DNA from: Candidatus Kapaibacterium sp.
GTDB lineage: Bacteria; Bacteroidota; Ignavibacteria; Kapaibacteriales; NICIL-2
Length of the DNA stretch: 64,000 nt
Assembly (NCBI GenBank): GCA_026003475.1
Contig: BPHJ01000001.1
Coordinates: 1,425,189-1,489,188 of the forward strand
Direction: 5' to 3'
Position numbers and translations under genes: made by a program
Shown: positions 8,713-18,136 of the stretch, piece by piece
How the letters are laid out: each line of letters opens with the position of its first letter
Numbering within the stretch: position 1 is the stretch's first letter
Notes under the pieces: model-generated
Databases searched by the model: none
The model's input: only the letters and a program-made list of their open reading frames with translations
Told to the model about the DNA's origin: nothing

Positions 8713-10062
8713 TTATTGCGCAAGTGGTTGCCAGCCCTTCGTGTCAAGATACTTGGTATCGAAGTGACCAGCGATGAAGTCGGGATTGTGCATCATCGCT
8801 TGGTGAAAGGGGATCGTTGTATGAATGCCTTCGACGATGAACTCATCGAGGGCACGGCGCATCTTGGCAATTGCCTCTTGGCGACTCGGTGCAAAGGTGA
8901 TGAGCTTGGCAATCATGGAGTCGTAGTAGGGTGGAATGGTGTAGCCCTGGTAAATGTGCGAATCAATGCGCACTCCATGCCCACCGGGGAAATGCAATGA
9001 TGTGATCTTGCCTGGGGATGGCCGCCATCCTTTGGTTGGATCTTCGGCGTTGATCCGACATTCGATCGCATGCACGATTGGATCATGCTCGCGGACGCTG
9101 AGCCGCTCGCCCATCGCGACAAGCAACTGTTCCTTGATGAGATCAACCCCCAGCGATTGTTCCGTAACCGGATGTTCGACTTGGATACGGGTGTTCATCT
9201 CCATGAAGTAGAAATTGCGGTGCTTGTCCACGAGAAACTCGATCGTCCCAGCACCGACGTATCCAACGGCAGCAGCACCACGCTTGGCTGCCTCGCCCAT
9301 CGTTGCGCGTAGTTCGGGCGTCATGATCGGCGAGGGAGCTTCTTCGATGAGCTTTTGATGCCGTCGCTGGATTGAACACTCCCGCTCGTTGAGGTGGACA
9401 ACGTTGCCGTGCTGATCGCCGAACACTTGGAACTCAATATGCCGTGGTTCTTCCAGGAACTTTTCGATGTACACGTCGGGATTCCCAAAGGCTGCATCGG
9501 CTTCGTTGCGGGCAGTGATGAAGGCTTGTTCGAGCTCAGCTTCCGTTTCCACATAGCGCATACCCTTTCCGCCACCACCAGCGACTGCTTTGAGCATGAC
9601 TGGATAGCCGACCTCCCGCGCAATTGCCATTGCTTGGCCAGGACTCGACACAACACCTTCGCTACCGGGAATAACCGGAACGCCTGCAGCACGCATCGTT
9701 TCTTTGGCAACGGACTTGTTCCCCATCGCGGCGATTTGTTCTGGCGTCGGACCGATGAAGGTGATGCCATGGTCGCGACAAATCTCGGCGAACGTCTCGT
9801 TCTCTGCCAAGAAACCATAGCCGGGGTGGATTGCATCGGCATTGGTTACTTCGGCAGCCGCGATGATATGGGGAATCTTCAGGTACGATTCTTTACTCGG
9901 CGGCGGGCCGATACATACTGCTTCATCGGCAAAGCGGACATGCAAGGAAGTTTCATCGGCCTTGGAATAAACAGCCACGGTCTTGATGCCAAGCTCCTTG
10001 CAAGCGCGAATAATCCGGAGCGCAATCTCACCGCGATTGGCCACGAGAACTTTACGGAACAT
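8713..10062 (-). CDS. accC: acetyl-CoA carboxylase biotin carboxylase subunit
   Basis: A 449-aa enzyme of normal length that carboxylates the biotin on AccB using ATP and bicarbonate, the first half-reaction of malonyl-CoA synthesis. The sequence opens [20 protein letters not shown] and has the [13 protein letters not shown] segment, the ATP-grasp glycine-rich loop [16 protein letters not shown], the catalytic region RDCSIQRR-type (here [19 protein letters not shown]), [18 protein letters not shown] with metal-binding Glu, and [14 protein letters not shown] near the end. It directly follows accB (46-bp gap) in the conserved efp-accB-accC order. The carboxyltransferase genes are not in the window. 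Confidence 0.97.
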   Translation of the reverse strand: MFRKVLVANRGEIALRIIRACKELGIKTVAVYSKADETSLHVRFADEAVCIGPPPSKESYLKIPHIIAAAEVTNADAIHPGYGFLAENETFAEICRDHGITFIGPTPEQIAAMGNKSVAKETMRAAGVPVIPGSEGVVSSPGQAMAIAREVGYPVMLKAVAGGGGKGMRYVETEAELEQAFITARNEADAAFGNPDVYIEKFLEEPRHIEFQVFGDQHGNVVHLNERECSIQRRHQKLIEEAPSPIMTPELRATMGEAAKRGAAAVGYVGAGTIEFLVDKHRNFYFMEMNTRIQVEHPVTEQSLGVDLIKEQLLVAMGERLSVREHDPIVHAIECRINAEDPTKGWRPSPGKITSLHFPGGHGVRIDSHIYQGYTIPPYYDSMIAKLITFAPSRQEAIAKMRRALDEFIVEGIHTTIPFHQAMMHNPDFIAGHFDTKYLDTKGWQPLAQ

Positions 10063-10108
10063 CGTTCCTCCATCGAAAAGGGAACTGTTTCTGGCGAAGC
10101 ATCAGCGA

Positions 10109-10600
10109 TCAATCGAGCGCGATCTCGAATAACGGCTGGTTGTATTCAACCGCCTCTCCGTTCTCTACCAGCACCTTGACGACCGTGCCGCTGACATCGC
10201 TTTCGATTTCGTTCATCAGCTTCATTGCCTCGACAATGCAGAGGGTCTGACCGGGTGCGACGTGATCCCCAACCTTGACAAATGGTTCGGCATCAGGTGC
10301 TGGCGCACGGTAGAACGTCCCCACAATCGGCGAGACGATAGTATGCGTCTTGGCGCTGGCTGCAGGTGCTGCGGGTGCTGCATCGGGGGTGGATTGTCCG
10401 CCGTCGGTGGGTGGGGGCGAGACTACCGGCGCAGGCGGAATCGCTTGCGACACAAGCATCGGTGCCATCACGGGCGATGCATTGTTCGTCCCCAGATGGC
10501 GGGCTAAGTGAACGGTGATTCCTTCCTCCTCAATGGTAAGTTCGGTTAGGGTTGAATCATCGAAGAGCTTCACCAATCGACGAAGGTAGTTCAGGTCCAT
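10109..10600 (-). CDS. accB: acetyl-CoA carboxylase biotin carboxyl carrier protein
   Basis: A 163-aa carrier protein. The N-terminal helix [20 protein letters not shown] is the standard BCCP start, so ATG 10600 is preferred over the TTG at 10639; an AGAGAAG run sits just upstream. A Pro/Ala-rich flexible linker follows (about residues 60-85). The C-terminal biotinyl domain contains [20 protein letters not shown] and the biotinylation site [10 protein letters not shown], with Leu where E. coli has Met after the lysine. It lies between efp and accC and is probably cotranscribed with both. Confidence 0.96.
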   Translation of the reverse strand: MDLNYLRRLVKLFDDSTLTELTIEEEGITVHLARHLGTNNASPVMAPMLVSQAIPPAPVVSPPPTDGGQSTPDAAPAAPAASAKTHTIVSPIVGTFYRAPAPDAEPFVKVGDHVAPGQTLCIVEAMKLMNEIESDVSGTVVKVLVENGEAVEYNQPLFEIALD

Positions 10601-10648
10601 CGTCTTCTCTGTGAACCGTAGTTGAACGTACTGCTGCAAGATACAACG

Positions 10649-11212
10649 CTATTCCTTTACCCGCTCGACGTATTCCCCGGTGCGGGTGTCCACGCGGATC
10701 AGATCGCCGGTGTTGACAAAAAGCGGCACATCAATGGTCGCTCCTGTTTCCAAGCGTGCTGGCTTGAGCACATTCGAGGTTGTATCGCCTTTGAAGCCTG
10801 GTTCGGTGTACTCAACACGCACGACCACATGCGGTGGAAGCTCGACCGATAGCACGGTATCGCCCTCGAACATCAACTCCACATCCTGTCCCTCCTTGAG
10901 GAAACGAGCCGCGTCACCGACAACGCTCCCATCAACGGGAATTTGTTCGTAGGTCTCCTGCTCCATAAACACGTACACTTCCCCATCGCGGTAGAGGAAC
11001 TGATATGGGCGACGTTCGACACGCACAAGGTCGATTTCTTCGCCGGAGCGGAACCGATTTTCGAGCAGCTTACCGCTCCGCACTATCCGCATCTTGACCT
11101 GGTAGAATGCCCGCAGATTCCCGGGCGTGCGGTGCTCCGATTCGAGGACCTGGCAGAGTTCGCCATTGAAGCGGATAAAAATGCCGGGACGAAGGTCCGA
11201 TGTTGTTGCCAT
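10649..11212 (-). CDS. efp: translation elongation factor P
   Basis: A 187-aa three-domain EF-P that relieves ribosome stalling at polyproline. It begins MATTSDLRPGIFIRFNGELC; an in-frame upstream ATG at 11236 is less likely because the family starts at this motif. The domain I loop reads EHRTPGNLRAFYQ: the residue after PG, which is Lys34 in E. coli and Arg in Pseudomonas-type EF-P, is Asn here, as I recall from Chlorobi sequences. The C-terminal signature VNTGDLIRVDTRTGEYVERV is intact. There are 48 bp between its stop and the accB start. Its promoter is not obvious; a terminator for tRNA-Cys lies just upstream. Confidence 0.96.
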   Translation of the reverse strand: MATTSDLRPGIFIRFNGELCQVLESEHRTPGNLRAFYQVKMRIVRSGKLLENRFRSGEEIDLVRVERRPYQFLYRDGEVYVFMEQETYEQIPVDGSVVGDAARFLKEGQDVELMFEGDTVLSVELPPHVVVRVEYTEPGFKGDTTSNVLKPARLETGATIDVPLFVNTGDLIRVDTRTGEYVERVKE

Positions 11213-11241
11213 GAGAATTACTGGGAAGTACGACACACCGT

Positions 11242-11269
11242 AAAAAACGCGGCTCGATTTCTGCCGCGT
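11242..11269 (-). terminator. Rho-independent terminator of tRNA-Cys
   Basis: On the minus strand a 7-bp stem ACGCGGC/GCCGCGT with a 9-nt loop is followed directly by a run of six to seven T. It begins 7 nt after the tRNA-Cys 3' end and about 30 nt before the efp ATG, so it separates the tRNA from efp or attenuates readthrough into it. Confidence 0.75.
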
Positions 11270-11276
11270 CGTTCCG

Positions 11277-11347
11277 AGGTCCCGGGCGGAATCGAACCGC
11301 CGTACGAGGTTTTGCAGACCTCTGCATAGCCACTATGCTACGGGACC
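11277..11347 (-). tRNA. tRNA-Cys (GCA)
   Basis: The minus strand folds as a 71-nt cloverleaf. The acceptor pair is GGTCCCG/CGGGACC with discriminator U, the expected identity base for tRNA-Cys. The anticodon stem GAGGT/ACCTC closes the loop CTGCAAA with anticodon GCA. The T arm is CGGCGGTTCGATTCCGCC-like. CCA is not encoded. A -7-like box ends only 8 nt upstream of the 5' end, and a terminator follows. Confidence 0.95.
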
Positions 11348-11355
11348 GGACGCTG

Positions 11356-11363
11356 CAAAAATA
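11356..11363 (-). promoter_or_regulatory. -7 promoter element of tRNA-Cys
   Basis: Minus strand TATTTTTG followed by CAG matches TAnnTTTGC exactly. With 8 nt to the tRNA 5' end, transcription would begin at or within a base or two of the mature tRNA. No clear -33 box is visible. Confidence 0.6.
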
Positions 11364-11394
11364 CGGTGAGCTGCACGCATGCAGAGGGAACGGC

Positions 11395-12450
11395 CTACTG
11401 TAAGAGTCCGTTTTCGTCCTCGCTGACCGTGACGAACTCTTGATCAACAAAGGGACAAGCAACAAAATGGGTTGGGCTGTGCTGCTGGAGTTCAGGCGTA
11501 AAGTGGGCGCATTCGGTGCGTGCGATGGGACACCGCGTCCGAAAGCTGCAACCGCTTGGCTTGTTGATCGGTGTAGGAATATCTCCATCGAGCACGATAC
11601 GCTTCTTGCCGCGTTTGCGCGGATCACTGACGGGCACCGCGCTGAGAAGAGCTTGCGTATAGGGATGCTTTGGCGAAAAGTACACCTCGTCTCGGGTGCC
11701 GATTTCGACGATGTTGCCCAAGTACATCACAGCAATTCGGTGGGAGATATGATATACCACCGATAGATCATGGGCAATAAACAGATACGCAATGCCGAAC
11801 TCGTGGCGCAAGTCTTCCATCAGGTTGATCACCTGCGCTTGGACCGATACATCGAGTGCCGAAACCGGCTCATCGCAAATGATCAAGTCTGGATTCGTAG
11901 CCAGTGCACGCGCTATACCGATACGTTGGCGCTGCCCACCGCTGAATTCATGGGGATAACGTTCGGCGTACTCCGGCTGCAGGCCCACTTTCTCCAAAAG
12001 CCATTCGACGCGCTCTTCCCGCTCGCGGCGGCTCAGGTGCGAAAAGTGCAAATCCAACGGCTCGCGGACAATCTCCCGTACCGAGAGTCGGCTATTGAGA
12101 GAAGAATACGGGTCCTGAAAGATCATCGCAATCTGCTTTCGGTAGGATATCATCTTCTTGGTCGAAAGCCGCAGCAGGTCAACCGGCTTGGTGCTATTGG
12201 GATAGAACATTGCACTCCCGCCGATGAACACATCGGGGGAAACGTAGCGCAGCACGTTGACAAGCGCCCGACCGACGGTCGTTTTACCGCAACCGGACTC
12301 GCCAACAAGCCCGAGCGTTTCACCGCGCTGAATCGAAAAGGAAACCCCATCAACTGCCTTGACCTCTGCAACCCGGCGCTGGAGAATGCCGGCATAGACG
12401 GGAAAATGCACCCGCAAATCGCGAACATCGAGGAGAACGTTTTCGCTCAT
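11395..12450 (-). CDS. oligopeptide ABC transporter ATP-binding protein (OppF/DppF type)
   Basis: A 351-aa ATPase that powers peptide import as partner of the OppD-like subunit. Walker A is GLVGESGCGKTTVG, the Q-loop is MIFQDPYSSLN, the ABC signature is FSGGQRQRIGIARAL, and Walker B is LIICDEPVSALDVSVQAQ. The H-loop is FIAHDLSVVYHIS. The C-terminal oligopeptide-transporter extension GCSFRTRCPIARTECA carries the four-Cys region common in OppD/F. It is the last gene of the yej/opp operon, starting 3 bp after the preceding stop. Confidence 0.94.
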   Translation of the reverse strand: MSENVLLDVRDLRVHFPVYAGILQRRVAEVKAVDGVSFSIQRGETLGLVGESGCGKTTVGRALVNVLRYVSPDVFIGGSAMFYPNSTKPVDLLRLSTKKMISYRKQIAMIFQDPYSSLNSRLSVREIVREPLDLHFSHLSRREREERVEWLLEKVGLQPEYAERYPHEFSGGQRQRIGIARALATNPDLIICDEPVSALDVSVQAQVINLMEDLRHEFGIAYLFIAHDLSVVYHISHRIAVMYLGNIVEIGTRDEVYFSPKHPYTQALLSAVPVSDPRKRGKKRIVLDGDIPTPINKPSGCSFRTRCPIARTECAHFTPELQQHSPTHFVACPFVDQEFVTVSEDENGLLQ

Positions 12451-12453
12451 AGC

Positions 12454-13491
12454 TTAGACCGACTCTGCAAGTGGTTGACCATCGAGAATGCGAGGATGCG
12501 TAAGCTGCGTTTCGACCAAGTGGCAGCGGACGAAGTGATCGGTTGTGATCTCGACCAGTGGGGGCTCGTCGGTAAAACAGCGTTCCACCGCTTTCGGGCA
12601 GCGCGTACAAAACTTACACCCTCGCGGTAGGTTCATGATGCTCGGTACATTCCCGGGAATTGCTACCAGCCGCTTGCCGCGATACTCCGGCAACTCCGGT
12701 CGGGGAATGGATTGGAGCAAGCCCTGGGTGTAGGGGTGCAGGGGATTACCGAACAATTCAAACACATCAGCAATTTCCTGCACCTTACCTCCATACATGA
12801 CCATCACACGGTGGCACATTTCGGCAACGACCGCCAGATTGTGGGTGATCAAGATAATGGCGGCATCACTCCGCTGCGATTTGAGCTCCACCATCAGGTC
12901 GAGGATCTGCGCCTGAATGGTGACATCGAGTGCGGTCGTTGGCTCATCGGCAATCAGGATGCTTGGATTACATGCCAGAGCAATCGCGATCATCACGCGC
13001 TGGCGCATCCCTCCGGAGAATTGATGCGGATAATCGCCGAGCCGCCGCTCAGCATCCGGGATACCAACCTGGGTGAGCAATTCAGCTGCACGGTCGAGCG
13101 CATCACGTTCGGAAAGCCCTTCGTGCGCTTGGAGCACTTCGGCAATCTGCATCCCGATGGTGAACACCGGATTGAGCGAGGTCATCGGCTCCTGGAAAAC
13201 CATCGCGATTTCTTTCCCGCGGATGCGGTACATGTCGCTATAGTCCAGCGCTGTTAGGTCCTGTCCCTTGAACAGCACCTGTCCTCCAATAATCCGACCG
13301 GGCGGATCCGGAATCAACTTCATGATGGACAGCGCCGTCACCGATTTTCCCGAACCCGACTCGCCGACAATACCGAACACTTCGCCGGGATAAACCTCGA
13401 AGCTGACGCCATCAACGGCTGGCGCCCAACGTCCTTCGATATTGAAATGCGTCCGAAGGCTTTGAACCTGTAGCAAGGGTTGTCGTTCCAT
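12454..13491 (-). CDS. oligopeptide ABC transporter ATP-binding protein (OppD/DppD type)
   Basis: A 345-aa ATPase of the same importer. It has Walker [17 protein letters not shown]-loop [14 protein letters not shown], signature [15 protein letters not shown], Walker [18 protein letters not shown] and H-loop [12 protein letters not shown]. The C-terminal [14 protein letters not shown] cluster is the OppD/F extension. The start at 13491 ([17 protein letters not shown]) is chosen because an earlier in-frame start would overlap the permease gene and add non-homologous residues. It pairs with the following OppF-like ATPase. Classical YejF carries both ATPase halves in one chain, so here the ATPase is split. 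Confidence 0.94.
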   Translation of the reverse strand: MERQPLLQVQSLRTHFNIEGRWAPAVDGVSFEVYPGEVFGIVGESGSGKSVTALSIMKLIPDPPGRIIGGQVLFKGQDLTALDYSDMYRIRGKEIAMVFQEPMTSLNPVFTIGMQIAEVLQAHEGLSERDALDRAAELLTQVGIPDAERRLGDYPHQFSGGMRQRVMIAIALACNPSILIADEPTTALDVTIQAQILDLMVELKSQRSDAAIILITHNLAVVAEMCHRVMVMYGGKVQEIADVFELFGNPLHPYTQGLLQSIPRPELPEYRGKRLVAIPGNVPSIMNLPRGCKFCTRCPKAVERCFTDEPPLVEITTDHFVRCHLVETQLTHPRILDGQPLAESV

Positions 13492-13528
13492 TCCGCAGTG
13501 TGTTGCGTCAGTTAGACCATAATTGCGC

Positions 13529-14689
13529 CTACCGCAGCCGGCTGAACGTTTTGGGGTCGAACGCTTCGCGGACTGCCTCGCCGATGAAGACAACCAGCAT
13601 CAGCGTCACAAACAGTGCACCCAGCGGGACCAGAACCAGCCACCAATAGCCGCTGGTAAGATTTTCCATCCCGATGCTAACCATTTCACCCCAGCTTGGG
13701 GTCGGTGGCGCCAGCCCAAAACCCAAAAAGTCCAAGCTAACCAGCGCTCCAATATCACCAACGATTGCAAACGGGAAGAACGTAATGATCGGCACAAGGG
13801 AATTCGGCAGAATATGCCGCAGCAGTACGCGCCGAGTCGGCACACCGATCGAAATCGCTGCTGCAGTGTAGTCGCGGGTTTTCTCGCGGTAGAACTGTGC
13901 ACGCATTTGCTGCGCAATGCCCAACCACGAGAACAGAACCAACAGCAGTACCAACACAAAAAAGCTCGGGCGAACAATCGAAACAACAATAATGATCAAA
14001 AACAGAAACGGTAGCGAACCCCAAATCTCCATGAATCGCTGCATCAGCAAATCAAACCACCGTCCGAAATAGCCCATGACTGCCCCAAGCGGCACGCCGA
14101 TCAGGTACGAGAGCGTCGCCACCAGTAGGGCAAACGAGAAGGAAATTTGGAAGCCATACGCCATGCGAGCGAACACATCCCGCCCGCGATCGTCGGTGCC
14201 AAAGAGGTGCACATCGCCAAATTCGGTGCGCGAGAGTGGCGGCGCGAATGGTTCGTTGCCCTCGACGGAAATATCCTCGATCGGACCGAATGGGTATGGC
14301 GGCATGATGACGTAGTTGCCCTTCCCCTCTGCTTGGTACTGCCGCTTGAGTGCGCGATAATCGCACTCGCTTTTATTGCCCACCTGCCCAAGTTCTTCGC
14401 CGGAAAGAAACGGTGTTCCGCCGAGCTGCCCAACAAGAGGAAGGTCGAGCAAGTCACGCACTGCTGGGAAGTAGGTTCGGCCGTTGTAGTGCACAACCAG
14501 TGCTCGGTTGTTGACCAGCAACGGTAGGAAAAACGAGAGCACATAGGCGCCAACCAGCAGCAACAGTGAGTAGTAGCCACGTCCGAACGATCGGAATTTT
14601 CGCCACCGTCGCTGCTGAATGGAAAGAACCTCACCACCTGATGCTGCACCGTTCGGTGCTGATTCGGTTGCTGTCTCGACGTGTGCCAT
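13529..14689 (-). CDS. peptide ABC transporter permease, YejE/OppC type
   Basis: A 386-aa inner-membrane permease. The first membrane helix (about 35-57) is followed by a large periplasmic insert (about 60-160) with VVHYNGRTYFPAVRDLL and VIMPPYPFGPIED, an arrangement I recognise from YejE rather than ordinary OppC/DppC. The conserved core begins HLFGTDDRGRDVFARMAYG and has five further helices, with the EAA-type loop YTAAAISIGVPTRRVLLRHI that contacts the ATPases. The C-terminus FIGEAVREAFDPKTFSR is typical of OppC. It follows the YejB-like permease by 5 bp. Confidence 0.92.
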   Translation of the reverse strand: MAHVETATESAPNGAASGGEVLSIQQRRWRKFRSFGRGYYSLLLLVGAYVLSFFLPLLVNNRALVVHYNGRTYFPAVRDLLDLPLVGQLGGTPFLSGEELGQVGNKSECDYRALKRQYQAEGKGNYVIMPPYPFGPIEDISVEGNEPFAPPLSRTEFGDVHLFGTDDRGRDVFARMAYGFQISFSFALLVATLSYLIGVPLGAVMGYFGRWFDLLMQRFMEIWGSLPFLFLIIIVVSIVRPSFFVLVLLLVLFSWLGIAQQMRAQFYREKTRDYTAAAISIGVPTRRVLLRHILPNSLVPIITFFPFAIVGDIGALVSLDFLGFGLAPPTPSWGEMVSIGMENLTSGYWWLVLVPLGALFVTLMLVVFIGEAVREAFDPKTFSRLR

Positions 14690-14694
14690 AGCCG

Positions 14695-15930
14695 TTACTT
14701 GAAGCGAATCCGTGGATCAATAACTGCCAATGCTAAATCCGAGAGAATCGAGCCTATGAGCGATACGACGACGCTGATCACCGTAAAGGCGAACACAATC
14801 GGGTAGTCGCGCGCGACGAGCGCTTCGAACGAGAGCTGCCCGATGCCTTGGATATCGAAGACACGCTCGATGAGATACGAACCCGCAAAGAAAATTCCAA
14901 TGACGTATCCAATGTTCGCTGTGATTGGGATAATCGAATTGCGCATAGCGTGCAACCAAATGACCCGTTGTTCACGAATGCCTTTGGCGAATGCAGTGCG
15001 GATGTAGTCCGACGATAACGTATCAATGAGCGAGTTCTTCATGAGCATCGTTAGCAGGGCAAAGCTCCCCGCTGTGTACGCAATCGTTGGAAGCACGAAG
15101 TGATACGCTCGATCCCAAATTTTTTCGAAGAACGTGAGCTCAGCGTAGAGCGGATCCTCGAAACCTCCCAGTGGGAAGATCGGGAAAAACCGATCTGTTG
15201 CCAGCAGCACCAGCAGAACGGCGCCAATGGCCCAGCCTGGAATCGAGTAGGTCATGAACACCGCGCTCGAGGTTGCAAAGTCGAACGGCGTATTATGTCG
15301 CAACGCCTTCTGCACCCCCAGATAGACGCTGATTGCATAGCTGAGCACGAAACTGATGATGCCGAATTGAATCGAAACGGGCAACCGTTCGGCGATGAGC
15401 TCCATGACCGGTTTGCGGAAGCGATAGGAACGCCCAAAATCACCGGTGAAGATGCCGCTATAGGCTTCGCGATAGACGCGGTATCGAATAGCACCCGTTT
15501 CGGGGTCATTCTCTTGTCGCCACTGCCAATTTCCCACTGGTTTGGATGGATCGTCGGCATTGCGAAGGGCAAAGCTCTTCCCCATCGGGACCAAGATCAG
15601 CCGTTCGTTGTCTCCCACAAGGCGCGGTTTGCCTGGAGTAATGCGGTAGGACTTAGCCTCGCGCTTCATCACACCCAACCAAATCAGGTAGCGCTGCCAG
15701 ATGGGTTTATCAAAACCGTAAAAGCGCTTGAGTTCCTCAATCGCATCTTTGGGTAATGCCTGCTCACCGACAAGCCCAGCACCGGCAGTCTCGCCGCCAC
15801 GCTTGAGCGCTTGAATTTGCTGCTCCAGCGGCCCACCTGGTGCCAACTGCACTACCAGAAAGACGACAAACGTGCTTCCCAAAAACGTCGGGATCGTCAG
15901 CAGCAGGCGTCGAACAAAATACTCGACCAT
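14695..15930 (-). CDS. peptide ABC transporter permease, YejB/OppB type
   Basis: A 411-aa inner-membrane permease. It begins MVEYFVRRLLLTIPTFLGS (ATG 15930; a GTG one codon earlier is possible) with the family motif FLVVQLAPGGPLEQ. A long periplasmic insert (about 60-165) precedes the DFGRSYRFRKPVMELI segment, a feature of YejB-like proteins. Then come the helices and the EAA-type loop FAKGIREQRVIWLHAMRNS, ending LSDLALAVIDPRIRFK. It lies between the binding protein and the YejE-like permease in the same operon. Confidence 0.92.
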   Translation of the reverse strand: MVEYFVRRLLLTIPTFLGSTFVVFLVVQLAPGGPLEQQIQALKRGGETAGAGLVGEQALPKDAIEELKRFYGFDKPIWQRYLIWLGVMKREAKSYRITPGKPRLVGDNERLILVPMGKSFALRNADDPSKPVGNWQWRQENDPETGAIRYRVYREAYSGIFTGDFGRSYRFRKPVMELIAERLPVSIQFGIISFVLSYAISVYLGVQKALRHNTPFDFATSSAVFMTYSIPGWAIGAVLLVLLATDRFFPIFPLGGFEDPLYAELTFFEKIWDRAYHFVLPTIAYTAGSFALLTMLMKNSLIDTLSSDYIRTAFAKGIREQRVIWLHAMRNSIIPITANIGYVIGIFFAGSYLIERVFDIQGIGQLSFEALVARDYPIVFAFTVISVVVSLIGSILSDLALAVIDPRIRFK

Positions 15931-15960
15931 CACACAAAGGTTATCGGTGGAACTTGTGCA

Positions 15961-17934
15961 TCAGAATTCAAAAGCAAAGCGCCGATCGCGTTCGGCCAGC
16001 TCTTTCCAGTAGCGGATCTCCTGAATACCTTTCGGTCCGCCGAGGTCCTCGTGACGTTGCACCGCGCGACGTAGCCGATCGGCTTTTTCCGGATCGTACC
16101 ACCATGTTCCTGCAATCGTGGCATAGATGTAGCTCAGTTGCGTGTACCGTGGAAGCACATACTCCGGCATACCGAACTTGTCCCAATATGCAATGCGAAT
16201 CCCACGCGGAATCCACGAGTACACGTTGAACCACATCGTCGCACAGATACTGTCAATGGCGCGAATGATGCGCACCTGGTCGCGAAACGCAAATGCGGTA
16301 TCGTAGGCACTAATGAGCGCATCAATGTCTTTGCTCTTGACGCCTTGGATGTTGTTGTTGTCGGGTTTGTCGGCTAAATCGGAACGAAGAGAGGTTTCGG
16401 GATTGGGCACCAGCAAGCCCGAATAGCCGAAGTAGAAGATGCTGAAATTCCGTGCATCAATGTTCTTGATGAGCGTAATCCAGTCCTCGTACTTGAGCTG
16501 AAGGTCAATACCCGCTTTGCGAAGCTCTTGTTGGTAGGGAGTGATGTACCGAGCCACGGGCGGTTGAATGGACATTTCAATGCGGAAGGGCTGACCATTT
16601 TTCATGCGGATGCCTTCCTGATTACGCTTATCCCACCCGGCTTCATCGAGGAGGCGATTGGCAAGCTCAGGATTGTATCGCACCTGTGGGATATTCGGAT
16701 TGGCATAGACTTGCCCTGGATACTGCGTGTCGTAGGGTTCGTATTCACCAAACAGGAGTTTCTGAATGATCTGCTCGCGCGGGAAAAGGTATGCAAAGGC
16801 TTTGCGGACGCGGATGTCGTTGAACGGTGGCTTGCGCATGTTGAACGCAATACCACCAGTACCCACCGGACCATCGGTATAGACACGAGCACGCCGTATC
16901 CAGCCCAGCCGGATTGCATCGCTGGTTGTATCGCCAAGCCATTTGAGGGTGGTTGCCATGTTGTAGCGGAACACGTCGGCTTGCCCCTTCTTGAAGCGCT
17001 CGTACTCGACGATGGGATTGTCGGTGACGATCTCGTACACGATGCGATCGAAGTTGCCTGAATAGCGGGCAGTTGGGTAATCTTTAGCCCAATAATCATC
17101 GCGCCGCGTCAGGACATATCGCTTGCCAAGCTTGACATCCTGTTCGAGGACAATGTATTCACCGCTACCCGAGGGCATGTTGTAGTTGAACCGATCGAGG
17201 AATTCATCGCCCGTCAGATTGCCAATCTCGGCAGCACAAAGAATTTGCATGCTGGCGGCAAAGTAGAGAAAGTTCCGAAAGTTCAACGTTTTGCATCGGA
17301 CACGCACCAGGTATTTGCTGAGCACTTCGGGTTCCTCGTACTTGCTGAAGACGACCTGGAGTGCCGGTTCCAAAATCGTCTCGTCCACCAGCAGTCGCCA
17401 CGTTGCGCGCACATCCTCGGCCGTTACCGGCAACCCATTCGAAAAGCGTGCATTCGGATCAATCCGGAATGTGAAGGTCATCTTGTCCTCGCTAATCTTC
17501 CAGTGCGAAGCCAGAGCTGGTATGTACTCCCGTGTGACTGGATGCGTCGAAAGAAGCGCCTCGTACACAAAGTTGTTGATCTCGGTATTGTACACCGTGC
17601 TGCTGTTCTGCCCAATTGGGCGGAAGGTTGCGGGGAATTGGTTTGCGATGATGTGAATTTCTCCACCCGTTCGCGCTCGCGGGTCGCCAAAGTACTTCAT
17701 TTCGTCGGCTGAGGGAACATAGGTGCTAAAGCCAAGCTTGTCGGCAATGAGCTCGAAGCCAGCGCCGCCCAACGTATCCGGCACCGATGGATCAGCACCA
17801 GGTGGAACGGTGTATTTCTTCCACAGGTACGTCTTGCCCGACATGCTCGGCGCCGACACTGCCCGTTTGCTCGATGGACAACCCAGAAACACAAACGCAA
17901 TCGCTACACCTGCAGCGACGAGAGCACGTTGCAT
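15961..17934 (-). CDS. YejA/OppA-type extracellular solute-binding lipoprotein
   Basis: A 657-aa family-5 solute-binding protein. The start at 17934 (MQRALVAAGVAIAFVFLGC) gives a short signal peptide with lipobox FLGC, so it is probably a lipoprotein in the periplasm. Recognisable SBP5 features are the DPNARFSNGLPVTAEDVRAT motif and SGSGEYIVLEQDVK. The block YWAKDYPTARYSGNFDRIVY followed by YERFKKGQADVFRYN resembles YejA in particular. It is the first gene of a five-gene importer operon (binding protein, two permeases, two ATPases). Ligand: probably oligopeptides. Confidence 0.92.
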   Translation of the reverse strand: MQRALVAAGVAIAFVFLGCPSSKRAVSAPSMSGKTYLWKKYTVPPGADPSVPDTLGGAGFELIADKLGFSTYVPSADEMKYFGDPRARTGGEIHIIANQFPATFRPIGQNSSTVYNTEINNFVYEALLSTHPVTREYIPALASHWKISEDKMTFTFRIDPNARFSNGLPVTAEDVRATWRLLVDETILEPALQVVFSKYEEPEVLSKYLVRVRCKTLNFRNFLYFAASMQILCAAEIGNLTGDEFLDRFNYNMPSGSGEYIVLEQDVKLGKRYVLTRRDDYWAKDYPTARYSGNFDRIVYEIVTDNPIVEYERFKKGQADVFRYNMATTLKWLGDTTSDAIRLGWIRRARVYTDGPVGTGGIAFNMRKPPFNDIRVRKAFAYLFPREQIIQKLLFGEYEPYDTQYPGQVYANPNIPQVRYNPELANRLLDEAGWDKRNQEGIRMKNGQPFRIEMSIQPPVARYITPYQQELRKAGIDLQLKYEDWITLIKNIDARNFSIFYFGYSGLLVPNPETSLRSDLADKPDNNNIQGVKSKDIDALISAYDTAFAFRDQVRIIRAIDSICATMWFNVYSWIPRGIRIAYWDKFGMPEYVLPRYTQLSYIYATIAGTWWYDPEKADRLRRAVQRHEDLGGPKGIQEIRYWKELAERDRRFAFEF

Positions 17935-17970
17935 AGTCACACGTAAAAACAGTCCAGAGAACTCAGGGCG

Positions 17971-17978
17971 TGAAAATA
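17971..17978 (-). promoter_or_regulatory. weak -7-like element upstream of the peptide importer
   Basis: Minus strand TATTTTCA matches six of eight positions of the TAnnTTTG element used elsewhere and lies 37 nt upstream of the ATG at 17934, a spacing like that of pckA and sucD. It sits in the 202-bp divergent region shared with the flavin reductase gene. Confidence 0.25.
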
Positions 17979-18078
17979 GGAAACCTCGCCAGAAAATCGT
18001 CCGCATATTCCCACGAATGCTGGGGAACACCATGCAGGACACTCGAGACGGAGCAGTTCTGTCCTCTGCGGGCGAATC

Positions 18079-18086
18079 TAATTTTG
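18079..18086 (+). promoter_or_regulatory. -7 promoter element of the flavin reductase gene
   Basis: TAATTTTG followed by CAC matches TAnnTTTGC exactly and lies 50 nt upstream of the ATG at 18137. This favours that start over the in-frame ATG at 18032, which would be upstream of the promoter. Confidence 0.5.
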
Positions 18087-18136
18087 CACCGCCGCATCGA
18101 ACCCGCGGTGTGTTCAACCACAACTCGTTCGAACGC

